A stretch of DNA of 64,000 bases from NCBI RefSeq assembly GCF_900104215.1, contig NZ_FMXO01000006.1, positions 1 through 64,000 on the forward strand, written 5' to 3'. This DNA comes from Desulfonatronum thiosulfatophilum. GTDB lineage: Bacteria; Desulfobacterota; Desulfovibrionia; Desulfovibrionales; Desulfonatronaceae. Below, piece by piece: positions 24,985 through 33,505 of this stretch; the stretch's first letter is position 1; each line of letters opens with the position of its first letter. A program made the position numbers and the translations under genes. The notes below the pieces were generated by a model that made no database searches, was not told the origin of the DNA, and worked only from the letters and a program-made list of their open reading frames with translations.

Positions 24985-25316
24985 GAAGCGTGATTCTTGT
25001 CAAATTTCCATTTACAGATCTCTCGGCAACAAAGCTGCGACCCGCTGCAGTTCTTGCTTTTTCCGGAAAGGGAGATTGGCATGGTGATTGGATTTTGTCT
25101 CAGATAACAAGTAACCCTTATGCAGACATTAATGCCGTTGAAATCATTGATACTGATTTCGGGTCCGGCTCCTTGATGCGTACAAGCTATGTTCGACCCG
25201 GTAAGCTATTTACAGCAAACCAATCGCTCATGGTTAAAAATGTTGGGCAGCTGAATCAATCAGCATTTGCTCGCATCATCAAATCGGTCCTTTCGATTTT
25301 GCAGCCACCTCACTAG
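24966..25316 (+). CDS. PemK/MazF-type toxin (mRNA interferase family)
   Basis: The 116-residue product shows the PemK/MazF beginning GSVILVKFPFTDLSATKLRPA, with the conserved LRPAAVL, and later ILSQITSNPY and TSYVRPGKLFT. These toxins are ribonucleases that cleave mRNA. The start at 24966 lies inside the antitoxin gene, so the two are cotranslated. The module interrupts the lipA-aguB-aguA-lipB gene run. Since all four neighbours look intact, it seems to have inserted between genes. Confidence 0.85.
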   Translation: MVSPSVGSVILVKFPFTDLSATKLRPAAVLAFSGKGDWHGDWILSQITSNPYADINAVEIIDTDFGSGSLMRTSYVRPGKLFTANQSLMVKNVGQLNQSAFARIIKSVLSILQPPH

Positions 25317-25373
25317 AATCGCTAAAGATACTTAATTCAGTAAATATTGATCTAACCGGATTAGTTTTTTGAC

Positions 25374-26432
25374 ATGCAAATATTTCCACGTCTTCCCGCG
25401 GAATGGGAACCGCATGCGGCTACCTGGCTGGCTTGGCCGCATAATGCAAGGGACTGGCCGAGCAAGTTTGCGCCCATCCGGTGGGTGTACGCCGAGATTG
25501 TCCGGCATCTGGCCGAGTCCGAGCCGGTGCGGATTCTGATCAGGTCGCAGCGTCAGGAACAGGAAGTCCGGGGGCTGCTCGCCAGGGCGCACGCCGACTT
25601 GAACCGGGTTTCCTTCTTCCACATCCCCACGAACCGGGTCTGGACCCGCGACTACTGCCCGGCATTTGTGCAGGACCAGAACGGAAACGTTGCCGCGGTT
25701 CGCGCGGGCTTCAACGGCTGGGCAAAATATCCGGATCACGAATTGGACGCCGCCGTACCGGAGAAAATCTCTCAGGCCCTGAACCTGGACATTACGCCCA
25801 TGCTTTTCCAGGGCCGCCCCTTTATTCTCGAAGGCGGCGCCATCGACTCCAACGGCAAAGGGACGCTTCTGACCACCGAGGAATGCCTCCTGGATCAGCA
25901 GACCCAAGTCCGCAATCCCGGCCTGACGCGAGCCGACATCGAAACAACCCTGCGGCAATACCTGGGTATTTCCAATGTCCTCTGGCTTGGCCGCGGCATT
26001 GCCGGCGACGACACCCATGGCCATGTGGATGATCTGTGCCGCTTCGTGAACCCGCGCACCGTGGTCCTGGTCCAGGAAGACGATCCCGGGGACGACAACT
26101 ACGAAGCGCTGCGGGAAAACCGCGAACGGCTGGAAAGCGCCCGGCTGGAAGACGGCTCCAGACCGGAGCTCGTCCCGCTGCCCATGCCTCGGCCGCTGTT
26201 TTTTGAAAATACCCGCCTGCCGGCCAGCTACGCCAATTTCTACATCGGCAACCAGGTCGTGATCGTGCCCACGTTCAACGATCCCCAGGACAGGGTAGCC
26301 TTAGGCATTTTGGCCGAGCTGTTCCCGAACCGCCGCGTGGTGGGCGTTCATGCCGTGGACCTGGTCTGGGGGTTCGGCACCCTGCATTGCCTGACCCATG
26401 AACAGGCCGCTCCAATCACCACCTCTCCATGA
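25374..26432 (+). CDS. aguA: Agmatine deiminase
   Basis: The 352-residue enzyme of the peptidylarginine-deiminase fold converts agmatine to N-carbamoylputrescine and ammonia. Signatures include PAEWEPHAATWLAWPHNARDW at the N-terminus (shown in part: EPHAATWLAWPHN), NRVWTRDYCPAF, ILEGGAIDSNG, GDDTHGHVDDLCRFV with the catalytic His and Asp, and FGTLHCLTHEQ with the catalytic Cys. It works with AguB upstream to make putrescine from arginine-derived agmatine. The stop overlaps lipB by four bases (ATGA). No adenine- or arginine-decarboxylase gene is in the window. Confidence 0.93.
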   Translation: MQIFPRLPAEWEPHAATWLAWPHNARDWPSKFAPIRWVYAEIVRHLAESEPVRILIRSQRQEQEVRGLLARAHADLNRVSFFHIPTNRVWTRDYCPAFVQDQNGNVAAVRAGFNGWAKYPDHELDAAVPEKISQALNLDITPMLFQGRPFILEGGAIDSNGKGTLLTTEECLLDQQTQVRNPGLTRADIETTLRQYLGISNVLWLGRGIAGDDTHGHVDDLCRFVNPRTVVLVQEDDPGDDNYEALRENRERLESARLEDGSRPELVPLPMPRPLFFENTRLPASYANFYIGNQVVIVPTFNDPQDRVALGILAELFPNRRVVGVHAVDLVWGFGTLHCLTHEQAAPITTSP

Positions 26433-27082
26433 TCGTCCCGCGGGACTCCCACAACTCCGCCTTGCTGCCGGTTCACGATCTGGGGATGACGCCCTACCGC
26501 AGGGCCTTGGACATCCAGAGGAAAGCCGTACAGGAAGTGATCGCCGATGAACCCCAGCGGCTGCTGGTGGCGGAGCATCCTCCGGTCATCACCCTGGGCC
26601 GCAACAGCGGCCTGGAACACCTTCATGTTTCCTCCGATTATCTCGTCGAAAAAGGCATCGAGCTGGTGCAAACATCCCGGGGGGGCGGCATTACCTGCCA
26701 TTTTCCCGGCCAGCTGGTGATCTATCCCATCCTGCGTATGGACCGCCGCCCCGGCGGTTTGCGCCAATTGGTCCGGGATCTCGAAGACGCCGCCATCCAC
26801 GCCCTGAGGGAGCTCGGTCTTGCCGCACGGCGCGTTCAGGACCGGCCCGGAGTATGGATCGGCGCCCGCAAGGTCGCCTCCATCGGTCTAGCATTGAAAA
26901 ACTGGGTCAGCTACCATGGCCTGGCTCTGAATGTCTGCCGGGATACCAGTCTTTTCAACCTCATCACGCCCTGCGGCCTGAAGGACGTCCAAGCCACCTC
27001 CGTGCACACGGAGCTGAATCGTGAAGAGCCGGATATGGCCACGATGAAGCACTGCCTGCTGGAACACCTCGGGAAACTTTGA
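26429..27082 (+). CDS. lipB: Octanoyl-[acyl-carrier-protein]:protein octanoyltransferase
   Basis: LipB moves octanoyl groups from ACP to lipoyl domains, the step before LipA. The 217-residue protein has MTPYRRALDIQRK, HPPVITLGRNSG, RGGGITCHFPGQLVIYP (usual form RGG-x-T-x-H-PGQ), the catalytic Lys in WIGARKVASIGLALKNWVSYHG (here split as GARKVASIGLA) and the catalytic Cys in FNLITPCGLKDVQATSV. The start overlaps the aguA stop, so lipoate and putrescine genes are transcriptionally joined here. Confidence 0.93.
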   Translation: MIVPRDSHNSALLPVHDLGMTPYRRALDIQRKAVQEVIADEPQRLLVAEHPPVITLGRNSGLEHLHVSSDYLVEKGIELVQTSRGGGITCHFPGQLVIYPILRMDRRPGGLRQLVRDLEDAAIHALRELGLAARRVQDRPGVWIGARKVASIGLALKNWVSYHGLALNVCRDTSLFNLITPCGLKDVQATSVHTELNREEPDMATMKHCLLEHLGKL

Positions 27083-27221
27083 TCGAACCGCGGCGTTTCT
27101 TGCCAGCCGTTCACCTAGGATATATTCTCGAATGAAATCTATTGAACCAATAGATCTTTCATCTGGCGACCATTGCGTCTGGATTCATCCGCATCTCAAA
27201 CCCGTATCCGCGAGGTAGATT

Positions 27222-27638
27222 ATGTCCACGCCACGAACCATGAGTGTCCAGGTCCAGACCGGCCAACTGCGGTCCAGTCCCTCATTCCTTGGATCCATTG
27301 TCACGGAAGTGAGATATGCCCAACAGGTTCAGGTTATGGAGGAGCGGGCCGGATGGATGCGCGTGAGCGTTCCCGGGGTTGCGACCACTGGCTGGATTCA
27401 CGGCTCGGCCCTCAGTCCCCGGCGGATCGTGCTCCAGGCCGGCGACGAGGAGGTGCGCAGAGCCGCCACCACCGGAGAGATCGCTCTGGCCGGGAAAGGC
27501 TTCAACCAGGAGGTGGAACGTGAGTTTCGGACTCAGAACAGGGACGTTGACTTCTCCGTGATCGACCGGATGCAGAGCACGGAGGTTCCCATACCACGGG
27601 TGCAGCAATTCGCCCGGGAAGGGCAATTAAACCTGTAA
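27222..27638 (+). CDS. Bacterial SH3-domain protein
   Basis: The 138-residue product begins with a bacterial SH3-like fold: MSVQVQTGQLRSSPSFLGSI, then AQQVQVMEERAGWMRVSVPG and TTGWIHGSALSPRRI. The C-terminal half is polar and unassigned, with VDFSVIDRMQ. Such domains often bind peptidoglycan, but no signal peptide is visible from this start. In related bacteria a similar protein precedes an M48 metalloprotease, as it does here 28 bases downstream, so the two probably work in the cell envelope. A signal peptide could be encoded further upstream from a non-ATG start, but I do not see one. Confidence 0.7.
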   Translation: MSTPRTMSVQVQTGQLRSSPSFLGSIVTEVRYAQQVQVMEERAGWMRVSVPGVATTGWIHGSALSPRRIVLQAGDEEVRRAATTGEIALAGKGFNQEVEREFRTQNRDVDFSVIDRMQSTEVPIPRVQQFAREGQLNL

Positions 27639-27666
27639 CCCGCCCTGAGCCACAGGAGATAAAACC

Positions 27667-28605
27667 ATGACCATTTGGAACAGAAGGGAATTTCTGGAGT
27701 GGACCGGGAAAGCTGGCCTAGCCGGTCTTTGCGCCGGTCCTTTGCTGGGCGGTCTGCTTTCCGGCTGCCAGACCGTGGATATTGCCGCCGGAGTCGGAAG
27801 GGCCGCTGGCGTACTGGACGAGCAGCAGGCCGAATCATTGATGCGGGCTGGCGGAGCGTTGGCCCGCAGCTTCGAGGACATCACCCCGGAGCAGGAATAC
27901 TACATCGGCCGGACTGTTGGAGCCGTTCTGCTCACATCATACCAACCATATCCCGACCAGGCGGCCAACGACTACATCAATCTGATCGGAACGCTGGTCA
28001 GCCTGAATTCAAACATGCCGGAAACCTTCGGCGGCTACCATTTTCTGATTCTGGATTCCCAGGAAATCAACGCCTTTGCCGCACCGGGCGGATTGATCTT
28101 CGTCACCCGGGGTATGCTGCGCTGCTGCACTTCCGAAGATGCCGTGGCCGCGGTCCTGGCTCATGAAATCGGCCATGTTCAGCATCACCACGGCATCCAG
28201 ACCATTCAGCGCGCCCGTTTGACATCCGCCTTCACCATTCTTGCGGCCGAAGGCGCGAGAACTCTCGGCGGCCGCGACCTGGTGGAACTGACGGAGATTT
28301 TCGAGCAATCCGTCTCCGATGTCGTCTCCACCCTGGTGGTCAACGGATATTCCCGCGCCGCGGAGCGCGAGGCCGACAGCGCGGCCGTAACCATCCTGCA
28401 CCGGGCCGGGTACGACAGCGCGGCTTTGGTGGACATGCTGCAAGTCATGGACATGCTGCTCCAGCCCGGCGGCCGGGACTACGCACGAACCCACCCCCCA
28501 CCGGCCAGCAGGATCCAGGATATCCGGCCCATGCTTCCTCCTCGTCGCCCTGAAATTACCGCGGCCAGACAACAACGTTTCCACCAGGCCCTGCGGCACG
28601 TCTGA
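27667..28605 (+). CDS. M48-family metalloprotease lipoprotein
   Basis: The 312-residue protein has a twin-arginine-like signal (NRREFLEWTGKAGLAGL) leading to a lipobox GLLSGC. The M48 domain shows NAFAAPGGLIFVTRGML, the zinc motif in AAVLAHEIGHVQHHHG and the third ligand in YSRAAEREADSAAVTILHRAG (read in part: EREADSAA). It ends with THPPPASRI, the standard M48 closing motif. It is of the BepA/LoiP type, which degrades or helps assemble misfolded outer-membrane proteins. GGAG lies before the ATG. Confidence 0.9.
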   Translation: MTIWNRREFLEWTGKAGLAGLCAGPLLGGLLSGCQTVDIAAGVGRAAGVLDEQQAESLMRAGGALARSFEDITPEQEYYIGRTVGAVLLTSYQPYPDQAANDYINLIGTLVSLNSNMPETFGGYHFLILDSQEINAFAAPGGLIFVTRGMLRCCTSEDAVAAVLAHEIGHVQHHHGIQTIQRARLTSAFTILAAEGARTLGGRDLVELTEIFEQSVSDVVSTLVVNGYSRAAEREADSAAVTILHRAGYDSAALVDMLQVMDMLLQPGGRDYARTHPPPASRIQDIRPMLPPRRPEITAARQQRFHQALRHV

Positions 28606-28615
28606 TCCTGCGCGT

Positions 28616-30769
28616 ATGGCCCGCCGTTCGTCCGGAAAGATTCTGCTCCAGGTTCTGGCCACCGGAATGGGCGCGGCCGTTCTGGCCCTGCTGCCCTGGT
28701 TTTTCGGCGCATTGGAAAACTGGGAAGCCCAAACCTGGGACATGCGGGTCGTGCGTTTGGCTGAGCCGGGACCGGCCACCGGCGATATCGCGCTCATTCT
28801 CCTGGATCAGCAAGGTCTGGACTGGGGGCAGGAGCAGATGGGGCTGAGCTGGCCCTGGCCCCGGGAAATCCACGCCGCGATCATCGATTACTGTCGCCGC
28901 GCCCATGCCGCCTCCCTGACCCTAGACATCCTGTTCCTGGAGCCATCAGCTTACGGCGTGGAAGACGACGCGCTTCTGGCTCAGGCCCTGGAACGTTTCG
29001 GGGCGACGGCCCTGGCCGCGTTTCTCAGCCGGGCCGAGACCGGTGGGCGCGCCACCTGGCCCGAGGATGTTCCCCGACCGGCCTGGACCGTTGACGGCCT
29101 GGACGAGTGGCTTGCCACAGCAGAGCCAGATTTTTTTGCCACCCGGATCAGCCCTCCGCTGACCGAACTGGCCCTGTCCGCCTCCATCCTGGGAAACGTA
29201 CAGCAACGTCCGGACAGGGACGGCGTGTTCCGACGGATGCGTCCCCTGGATTTCTTCGACGGGATTGCCGTCCCTACACTGGGCCTGGCCGCCGGGCTGG
29301 CCGCTGCCCCCGAAGCCCAGTCCCAACTGACCCATCAGGAATTGAATCTGGACGGCAACAGCATCCCTCTCGATTCCCAGGGCGCCGCGATCCTGCGCTT
29401 TCGCGGCCCTTCGGGAACGCATGCGGCCTACAGCGCCGCTGCTGTGCTGCAGTCGGAGATTCGCCTCCGGGAAGACCCGGACGCTTCATTGAAGCCTGTT
29501 CTGGATCCGGAGCTGCTCCGGGGAAAGCATGTGTTCTATGGCTTTTCCGCCCCCGGCCTTTTTGATCTGCGTCCCACGCCTGTCAGCGGCGTCTACCCCG
29601 GGGTGGAGATCCAGGCCACCTTCCTGGACAACTTCCTCTCCCAGGATTTTCTGCGCGACCTCCCCCGGGAACTGACCATTGCCCTGGTGCTCGGCCTTTG
29701 CCTGCTCACGGCCCTGGTTTTGGCCATCTGGCGCTCTCCGCTGACCGGAACGCTCCTCGGCCTGGCCATGCTCCTGGTTCCCGTGGCTCTGGCCGTGACG
29801 GCATATCATCTCGGCTGGTGGATGCCCCTGCTGGTCCAGGAAGCCGGCGTCGCCGCGGCGGCCCTGCTGGGACTAATTTACAACTACGCCACCGAGGGAC
29901 GCCAGCGACGATTCATCAAGAACGCCTTTCAGCAGTATCTGAGCCCTCAGGTCATCGAGCAGCTCATTGCCGATCCTGACCGACTCCGTCTGGGCGGAGA
30001 ACGCAAGATCCTGAGCATCTTCTTCTCAGATCTGCAGGGCTTCACCACCATCTCCGAAAAACTTGATCCTGAAGAACTGACCGCGCTGCTCAACGACTAT
30101 CTCTCGGCCATGACCGACATCATCCAGGAGGAAGGGGGCACCGTGGACAAGTTCGAGGGCGATGCGATCATCGCCTTCTGGAACGCCCCGCTGGACGTGC
30201 CGGATCACGCGCTGCGCGCGGTGCGCACGGCCCTGCGCGCCCAGGCCAGGCTGGCGGAACTCAGGCCGAAGTTCCGCGAACGTACGGGCCACGACCTGTT
30301 CATGCGCATCGGCATCAATACCGGACCCGCCGTTGTCGGCAACATGGGTTCACACAACCGCTTCGACTATTCCATGCTTGGGGATGCCGTAAACCTGGCG
30401 GCGCGTCTGGAGGGGGTGAACAAGCAGTTCGGGACCTACACGATGATTTCCCAGGCCACGAAAGATGCTGTGGGCGAAGTGCTTGCCATGCGCGAACTGG
30501 GCCGCGTAGCCGTTGTCGGTCGCGCCGAGCCGGTGACCGTGTACGAACCTCTGGCCGATGATTTTGCAAAGGCCAATGCCCCGGCGCTGAAAAGCTTCAA
30601 CCAGGGCTTGCAAGCCTATTACCAGGGCGATTTTGCCGAAGCCGTCCGAATTTTCAGCATCCTGGCCCATGGCGATCCCGTGGCCGCCAGATATCTGGAA
30701 ATCTGTCGCGACTTGCCGCCCCAGCCGCCTGAAAACTGGAACGGCGTCTGGAAGATGACTTCAAAGTGA
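28616..30769 (+). CDS. CHASE2-domain adenylate/guanylate cyclase
   Basis: A 717-residue class III cyclase. After an N-terminal membrane helix (about 10-33) comes a CHASE2 sensor domain outside the cytoplasm (about 40-340), then three helices (about 345-420) and a cytoplasmic cyclase domain (about 455-640). Both metal-binding Asp are present, in LSIFFSDLQGFTTI and in VDKFEGDAIIAFW, where the Lys also matches the adenine-specifying position. DYSMLGDAVNLAARLEGV provides the Asp and the Asn/Arg that stabilise the transition state. It is probably an active adenylate cyclase responding to an envelope signal. It begins 11 bases after the protease gene. A C-terminal segment of 70 residues has one TPR-like helix pair. 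Confidence 0.92.
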   Translation: MARRSSGKILLQVLATGMGAAVLALLPWFFGALENWEAQTWDMRVVRLAEPGPATGDIALILLDQQGLDWGQEQMGLSWPWPREIHAAIIDYCRRAHAASLTLDILFLEPSAYGVEDDALLAQALERFGATALAAFLSRAETGGRATWPEDVPRPAWTVDGLDEWLATAEPDFFATRISPPLTELALSASILGNVQQRPDRDGVFRRMRPLDFFDGIAVPTLGLAAGLAAAPEAQSQLTHQELNLDGNSIPLDSQGAAILRFRGPSGTHAAYSAAAVLQSEIRLREDPDASLKPVLDPELLRGKHVFYGFSAPGLFDLRPTPVSGVYPGVEIQATFLDNFLSQDFLRDLPRELTIALVLGLCLLTALVLAIWRSPLTGTLLGLAMLLVPVALAVTAYHLGWWMPLLVQEAGVAAAALLGLIYNYATEGRQRRFIKNAFQQYLSPQVIEQLIADPDRLRLGGERKILSIFFSDLQGFTTISEKLDPEELTALLNDYLSAMTDIIQEEGGTVDKFEGDAIIAFWNAPLDVPDHALRAVRTALRAQARLAELRPKFRERTGHDLFMRIGINTGPAVVGNMGSHNRFDYSMLGDAVNLAARLEGVNKQFGTYTMISQATKDAVGEVLAMRELGRVAVVGRAEPVTVYEPLADDFAKANAPALKSFNQGLQAYYQGDFAEAVRIFSILAHGDPVAARYLEICRDLPPQPPENWNGVWKMTSK

Positions 30770-30821
30770 CGTGCGGCGCAACCTATCGCTCGCACCCACT
30801 ATGCCCCCACGCAGCGAGCCT

Positions 30822-31568
30822 CTATCTTGCGTCTTTATCCCTGTGGACCGTGGTGGGAAAGACCATCTGGCCGCCCAAGTAGCCTAGCCCCATGACCAGC
30901 AAGGCGAGAAGTAGAACAAGCAGGCTGTACGTCCAGTTGAAAAAGGGGAACCTGACGAGATCCGACGCGCGCAGGATTATCGCCGCGACTCCCGCTCCCA
31001 TCAGAGTCACGGCCAGGCGGATCTTCCAGCGGACCAGCGAGGGCTTCTTGAACCGGTAGTTGATCCATAGCGTCAAGAAGCCGGTGCCCACCGCGACTGT
31101 CGCGGACAATACGCCCAGGACGAGCATGATGAAGGCAAAGACTTCGAAGTTCAGACCGGTGTTCGGCCCGAAGGCAAAATACAGCAGCAGGAACAGCAGG
31201 GCCGTGGTCAAATAGGCTATGGGATAGTGTACGCTGATGGGGTGGGGATGACGGCGCAGCATGGGGAAGTAGCGCAGCAGAGGCTTCATGAAGTCCGGCA
31301 TGTCCCTGCTGCGCTGTTCCGGCGCCAGAACCCCCACCTCCTTGACCCGCTTGCTGGCGAAAACCTCGGCGAAATGGGGCGCGGCCGCCAGTTGATCCGT
31401 CAGGTCGACTCCGGACAAATGCATGTGCATGTGCGTTCCGTTCCTCCACAAAGGACTGTCGGAAAGATCATACACCGTCCCCTCAAAAACGACATACACT
31501 GGACGGCCTTCCTGGCCGTCTCCTTTGCGAACCTCTTCAAGCGTAAACTCACGTATAGCCTTGGACAT
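30822..31568 (-). CDS. Cytochrome b5-like domain fused to a DUF2231 membrane domain
   Basis: The protein (248 residues from the ATG at 31568, preceded by GAGGA) starts with a cytochrome b5-like heme/steroid-binding domain: FTLEEVRKGDGQEGRPVYVV, YDLSDSPLWRNGTHMHMHLS and DLTDQLAAAPH. A linker follows, then a DUF2231-type membrane domain (RHPHPISVHYPIAYLTTALLF, with helices to the end). The domain pairing suggests a membrane electron-transfer or heme-binding role. His residues in HMHMH and HPHPISVHYP are candidate ligands. A start at 31598 would add ten residues. It is convergent with the cyclase gene. Confidence 0.78.
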   Translation of the reverse strand: MSKAIREFTLEEVRKGDGQEGRPVYVVFEGTVYDLSDSPLWRNGTHMHMHLSGVDLTDQLAAAPHFAEVFASKRVKEVGVLAPEQRSRDMPDFMKPLLRYFPMLRRHPHPISVHYPIAYLTTALLFLLLYFAFGPNTGLNFEVFAFIMLVLGVLSATVAVGTGFLTLWINYRFKKPSLVRWKIRLAVTLMGAGVAAIILRASDLVRFPFFNWTYSLLVLLLALLVMGLGYLGGQMVFPTTVHRDKDAR

Positions 31569-31685
31569 GACTTTTTCCTCGCGCCGCTCCCGGCTCATGG
31601 AACCGTAGAGGTTCCGGGATGAAGAGAAGCGCCTTCAGCCATTCTATGTTTGTTGGTCGACCTTGTTCGTCTCTTGAACCGTTGA

Positions 31686-32048
31686 TCATTTGACCTGTGG
31701 CTCTGCAAGGCTGCGGAACTCAAATTCCTTGCGCCAGCCACGGACCCATTCGGAATCGTCTTCCGCCAATCCTTCATCTTCGCCGCGAAGCTTTCGTTCC
31801 TCGACGTTTCGTTTCTGTTTCGCCTCAAGGGCAAGCTGCTGCAGCTTCGTCTGGAATGCCTCATCCTTTTCCAAAGGAATCGTTTCCTGAGCATAGGCCT
31901 CGATAATCAACAGATGCTTGCGCACACACATCTCGCTTTCCGTTTCACAGGGGCAATCCTGATCCGTGAGATGGCTCTGCAACAGAAGCATTTCTTTCAG
32001 AAGTTGCTCGTACTGCCACTTCAAAATCGGCGTCATTGTTTCCGTCAT
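31686..32048 (-). CDS. Hypothetical charged protein
   Basis: The 120-residue product is highly charged and largely helical, with DCPCETESEMCVRKHLL near residue 30 carrying three Cys, and a Lys/Glu-rich second half. It has no membrane segment or recognised domain. It sits upstream of, and in the same direction as, the cytochrome b5/DUF2231 gene (118 bases apart). Its start is preceded by a GAGG-like sequence. The coding call rests on length, start and composition. Confidence 0.6.
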   Translation of the reverse strand: MTETMTPILKWQYEQLLKEMLLLQSHLTDQDCPCETESEMCVRKHLLIIEAYAQETIPLEKDEAFQTKLQQLALEAKQKRNVEERKLRGEDEGLAEDDSEWVRGWRKEFEFRSLAEPQVK

Positions 32049-32402
32049 TGAATACCTCTCATGATGATTTTGATGTTCGGTTATTGATGACCCGGCAGGG
32101 TCCTAGGAACAAGGAGCGGTGACTTACCTGTCTTTCTCCGGGAAAAAAGACATCCAAGTGGCCATCAATAAGGATGCCAGGAAAAGGCTTGAGAATTATG
32201 CCTTTGGAAATAGGTGGTTACTAGAAACGGCAGTATCGAGGGCGAGCGAAACCCCATGCCCGAAGAATCAATTCTTAAGAAACAAGACTCTCTTTGCCAA
32301 TATTTTCATAACCACTCAAGTGCTTGGACAGACTACCGGCCGTGGGGTAGAAATAATGAAAAGTATTCATAAAAGTCGCTCGACGAACACTATCCACAAA
32401 CC
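32049..32402. other. Intergenic region without recognisable gene
   Basis: The 354 bases between two divergent genes are AT-richer than their surroundings. A 99-codon plus-strand frame (32119-32418) crosses most of it, but the translation has no family resemblance and overlaps the next start. Promoters for both flanking genes should lie here; none is clear enough to name. Confidence 0.35.
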
Positions 32403-33344
32403 ATGGACACCGTTATGACATTTCCTCTCGAACAACTTGAGGCCAAGTTGCGCGGCATGCTCCACCAGGGCATGCGCCTGGGTGAATCAACGGTCAAGAA
32501 CATGCTCCAGATCCTGGCCGCCAAGGATGCACAAGAACTCGCTTCCCGGTTGACGGATCACGAGGATGCCGAGGCTTGGTCCATGCGCGACCTGGCGCTT
32601 TTCCCGGATCATGAGTTTGCACTGACCGTGGAGGCCTGGCTGCTGGAGCAGGAAACACGGCTTGGGGAACTGCCGGCGGTGAATCACCAGGAACTCACCG
32701 ATCTGGCGGCAATGCTGGACCATGCTGTAATCATCCTGCGTCTCCCGGACCAAAGCAGGGTCCAGCTCGTCCTGGACGTAGAGGAAGCATTCCGCTTCGT
32801 GACCCGTCTGAATCTGCAAAAGACATTTCCTTCATTAATTAAAGCCTTTCTTGCTGAGCTACGCGAAGCTGGAAATACCGATCTTGTACCTGCCGTACGC
32901 TTGGCGTGCAGACAGGCTCGCTTAACATGGACCACGGCGAACGAGACCTTCGTCCTGAACCTGTTGCAGGGCTGTTTCGCCGCCGATGAAAATGACGCGC
33001 TACGTCGCCAAACTCTGGATCTGGTACAATGGTGCCTGCGCTTTCTGGAGCATGCCGGTGAAGACATTCCGGGCGCATTGGCCCGCCGGCGCGATGAACT
33101 GCTCAAGAACCTGGATCAGGCGGAGGAGATGGAGCGAATCCGGAAGAAGTACAATTTTGAAACCCGGCGCATGTTGGGCATCGTGGAGCAGCACCTGGAA
33201 GAGACCGCCCTGCAGGACGAACTGGCCCTGGTGGAACTGGTCGCCCGAGCAACCGGCGGCTATCCGTCGCAATATCAGGTCATGCGAAAAAATCTGGGCG
33301 AGGCCCGAACCATGGGCGACATGCACGACATCATGGATGGCTGA
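32403..33344 (+). CDS. Hypothetical helical protein
   Basis: A 313-residue soluble protein, acidic and almost entirely helical, with Leu-rich repeats of the form LxxLL through most of its length and a central Cys-containing helix (VRLACRQARLTW). It has no signal peptide and no membrane segment. I cannot place it in a family, although the helical pattern is like proteins of unknown function common in Desulfovibrionales. The frame starts at 32403; a second Met at residue 5 is equally plausible. It ends 60 bases before the REP-like inverted pair. Confidence 0.7.
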   Translation: MDTVMTFPLEQLEAKLRGMLHQGMRLGESTVKNMLQILAAKDAQELASRLTDHEDAEAWSMRDLALFPDHEFALTVEAWLLEQETRLGELPAVNHQELTDLAAMLDHAVIILRLPDQSRVQLVLDVEEAFRFVTRLNLQKTFPSLIKAFLAELREAGNTDLVPAVRLACRQARLTWTTANETFVLNLLQGCFAADENDALRRQTLDLVQWCLRFLEHAGEDIPGALARRRDELLKNLDQAEEMERIRKKYNFETRRMLGIVEQHLEETALQDELALVELVARATGGYPSQYQVMRKNLGEARTMGDMHDIMDG

Positions 33345-33403
33345 ACCGGATCTGCCTTGATAATCGAAAGCGGATCCCCAGGAATCACCGTAGTTTTACC
33401 TCT

Positions 33404-33497
33404 GGGACCGCCGCACCCCGGTGCGGCAAGGCAGGCAATCCCGCTTCACGTGGAACCTTCGCGCTCAAATGGTGCCGCACCGGGGTGCGGCGGTCCC
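33404..33497. repeat. REP-like pair of inverted 25-bp palindromic units
   Basis: Arms 33404-33428 and 33473-33497 are perfect reverse complements over 25 bases, separated by 44 bases. Each arm itself contains a hairpin (CCGCACC and GGTGCGG around CC/GG). The arrangement, two head-to-head imperfectly palindromic units in a convergent intergenic gap, is that of REP/BIME elements spread by RAYT-type transposases. It may also act as a bidirectional transcription stop between the unknown gene and the MFS gene. I saw no second copy elsewhere in this window. Confidence 0.75.
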
Positions 33498-33505
33498 GGG
33501 GAGAG

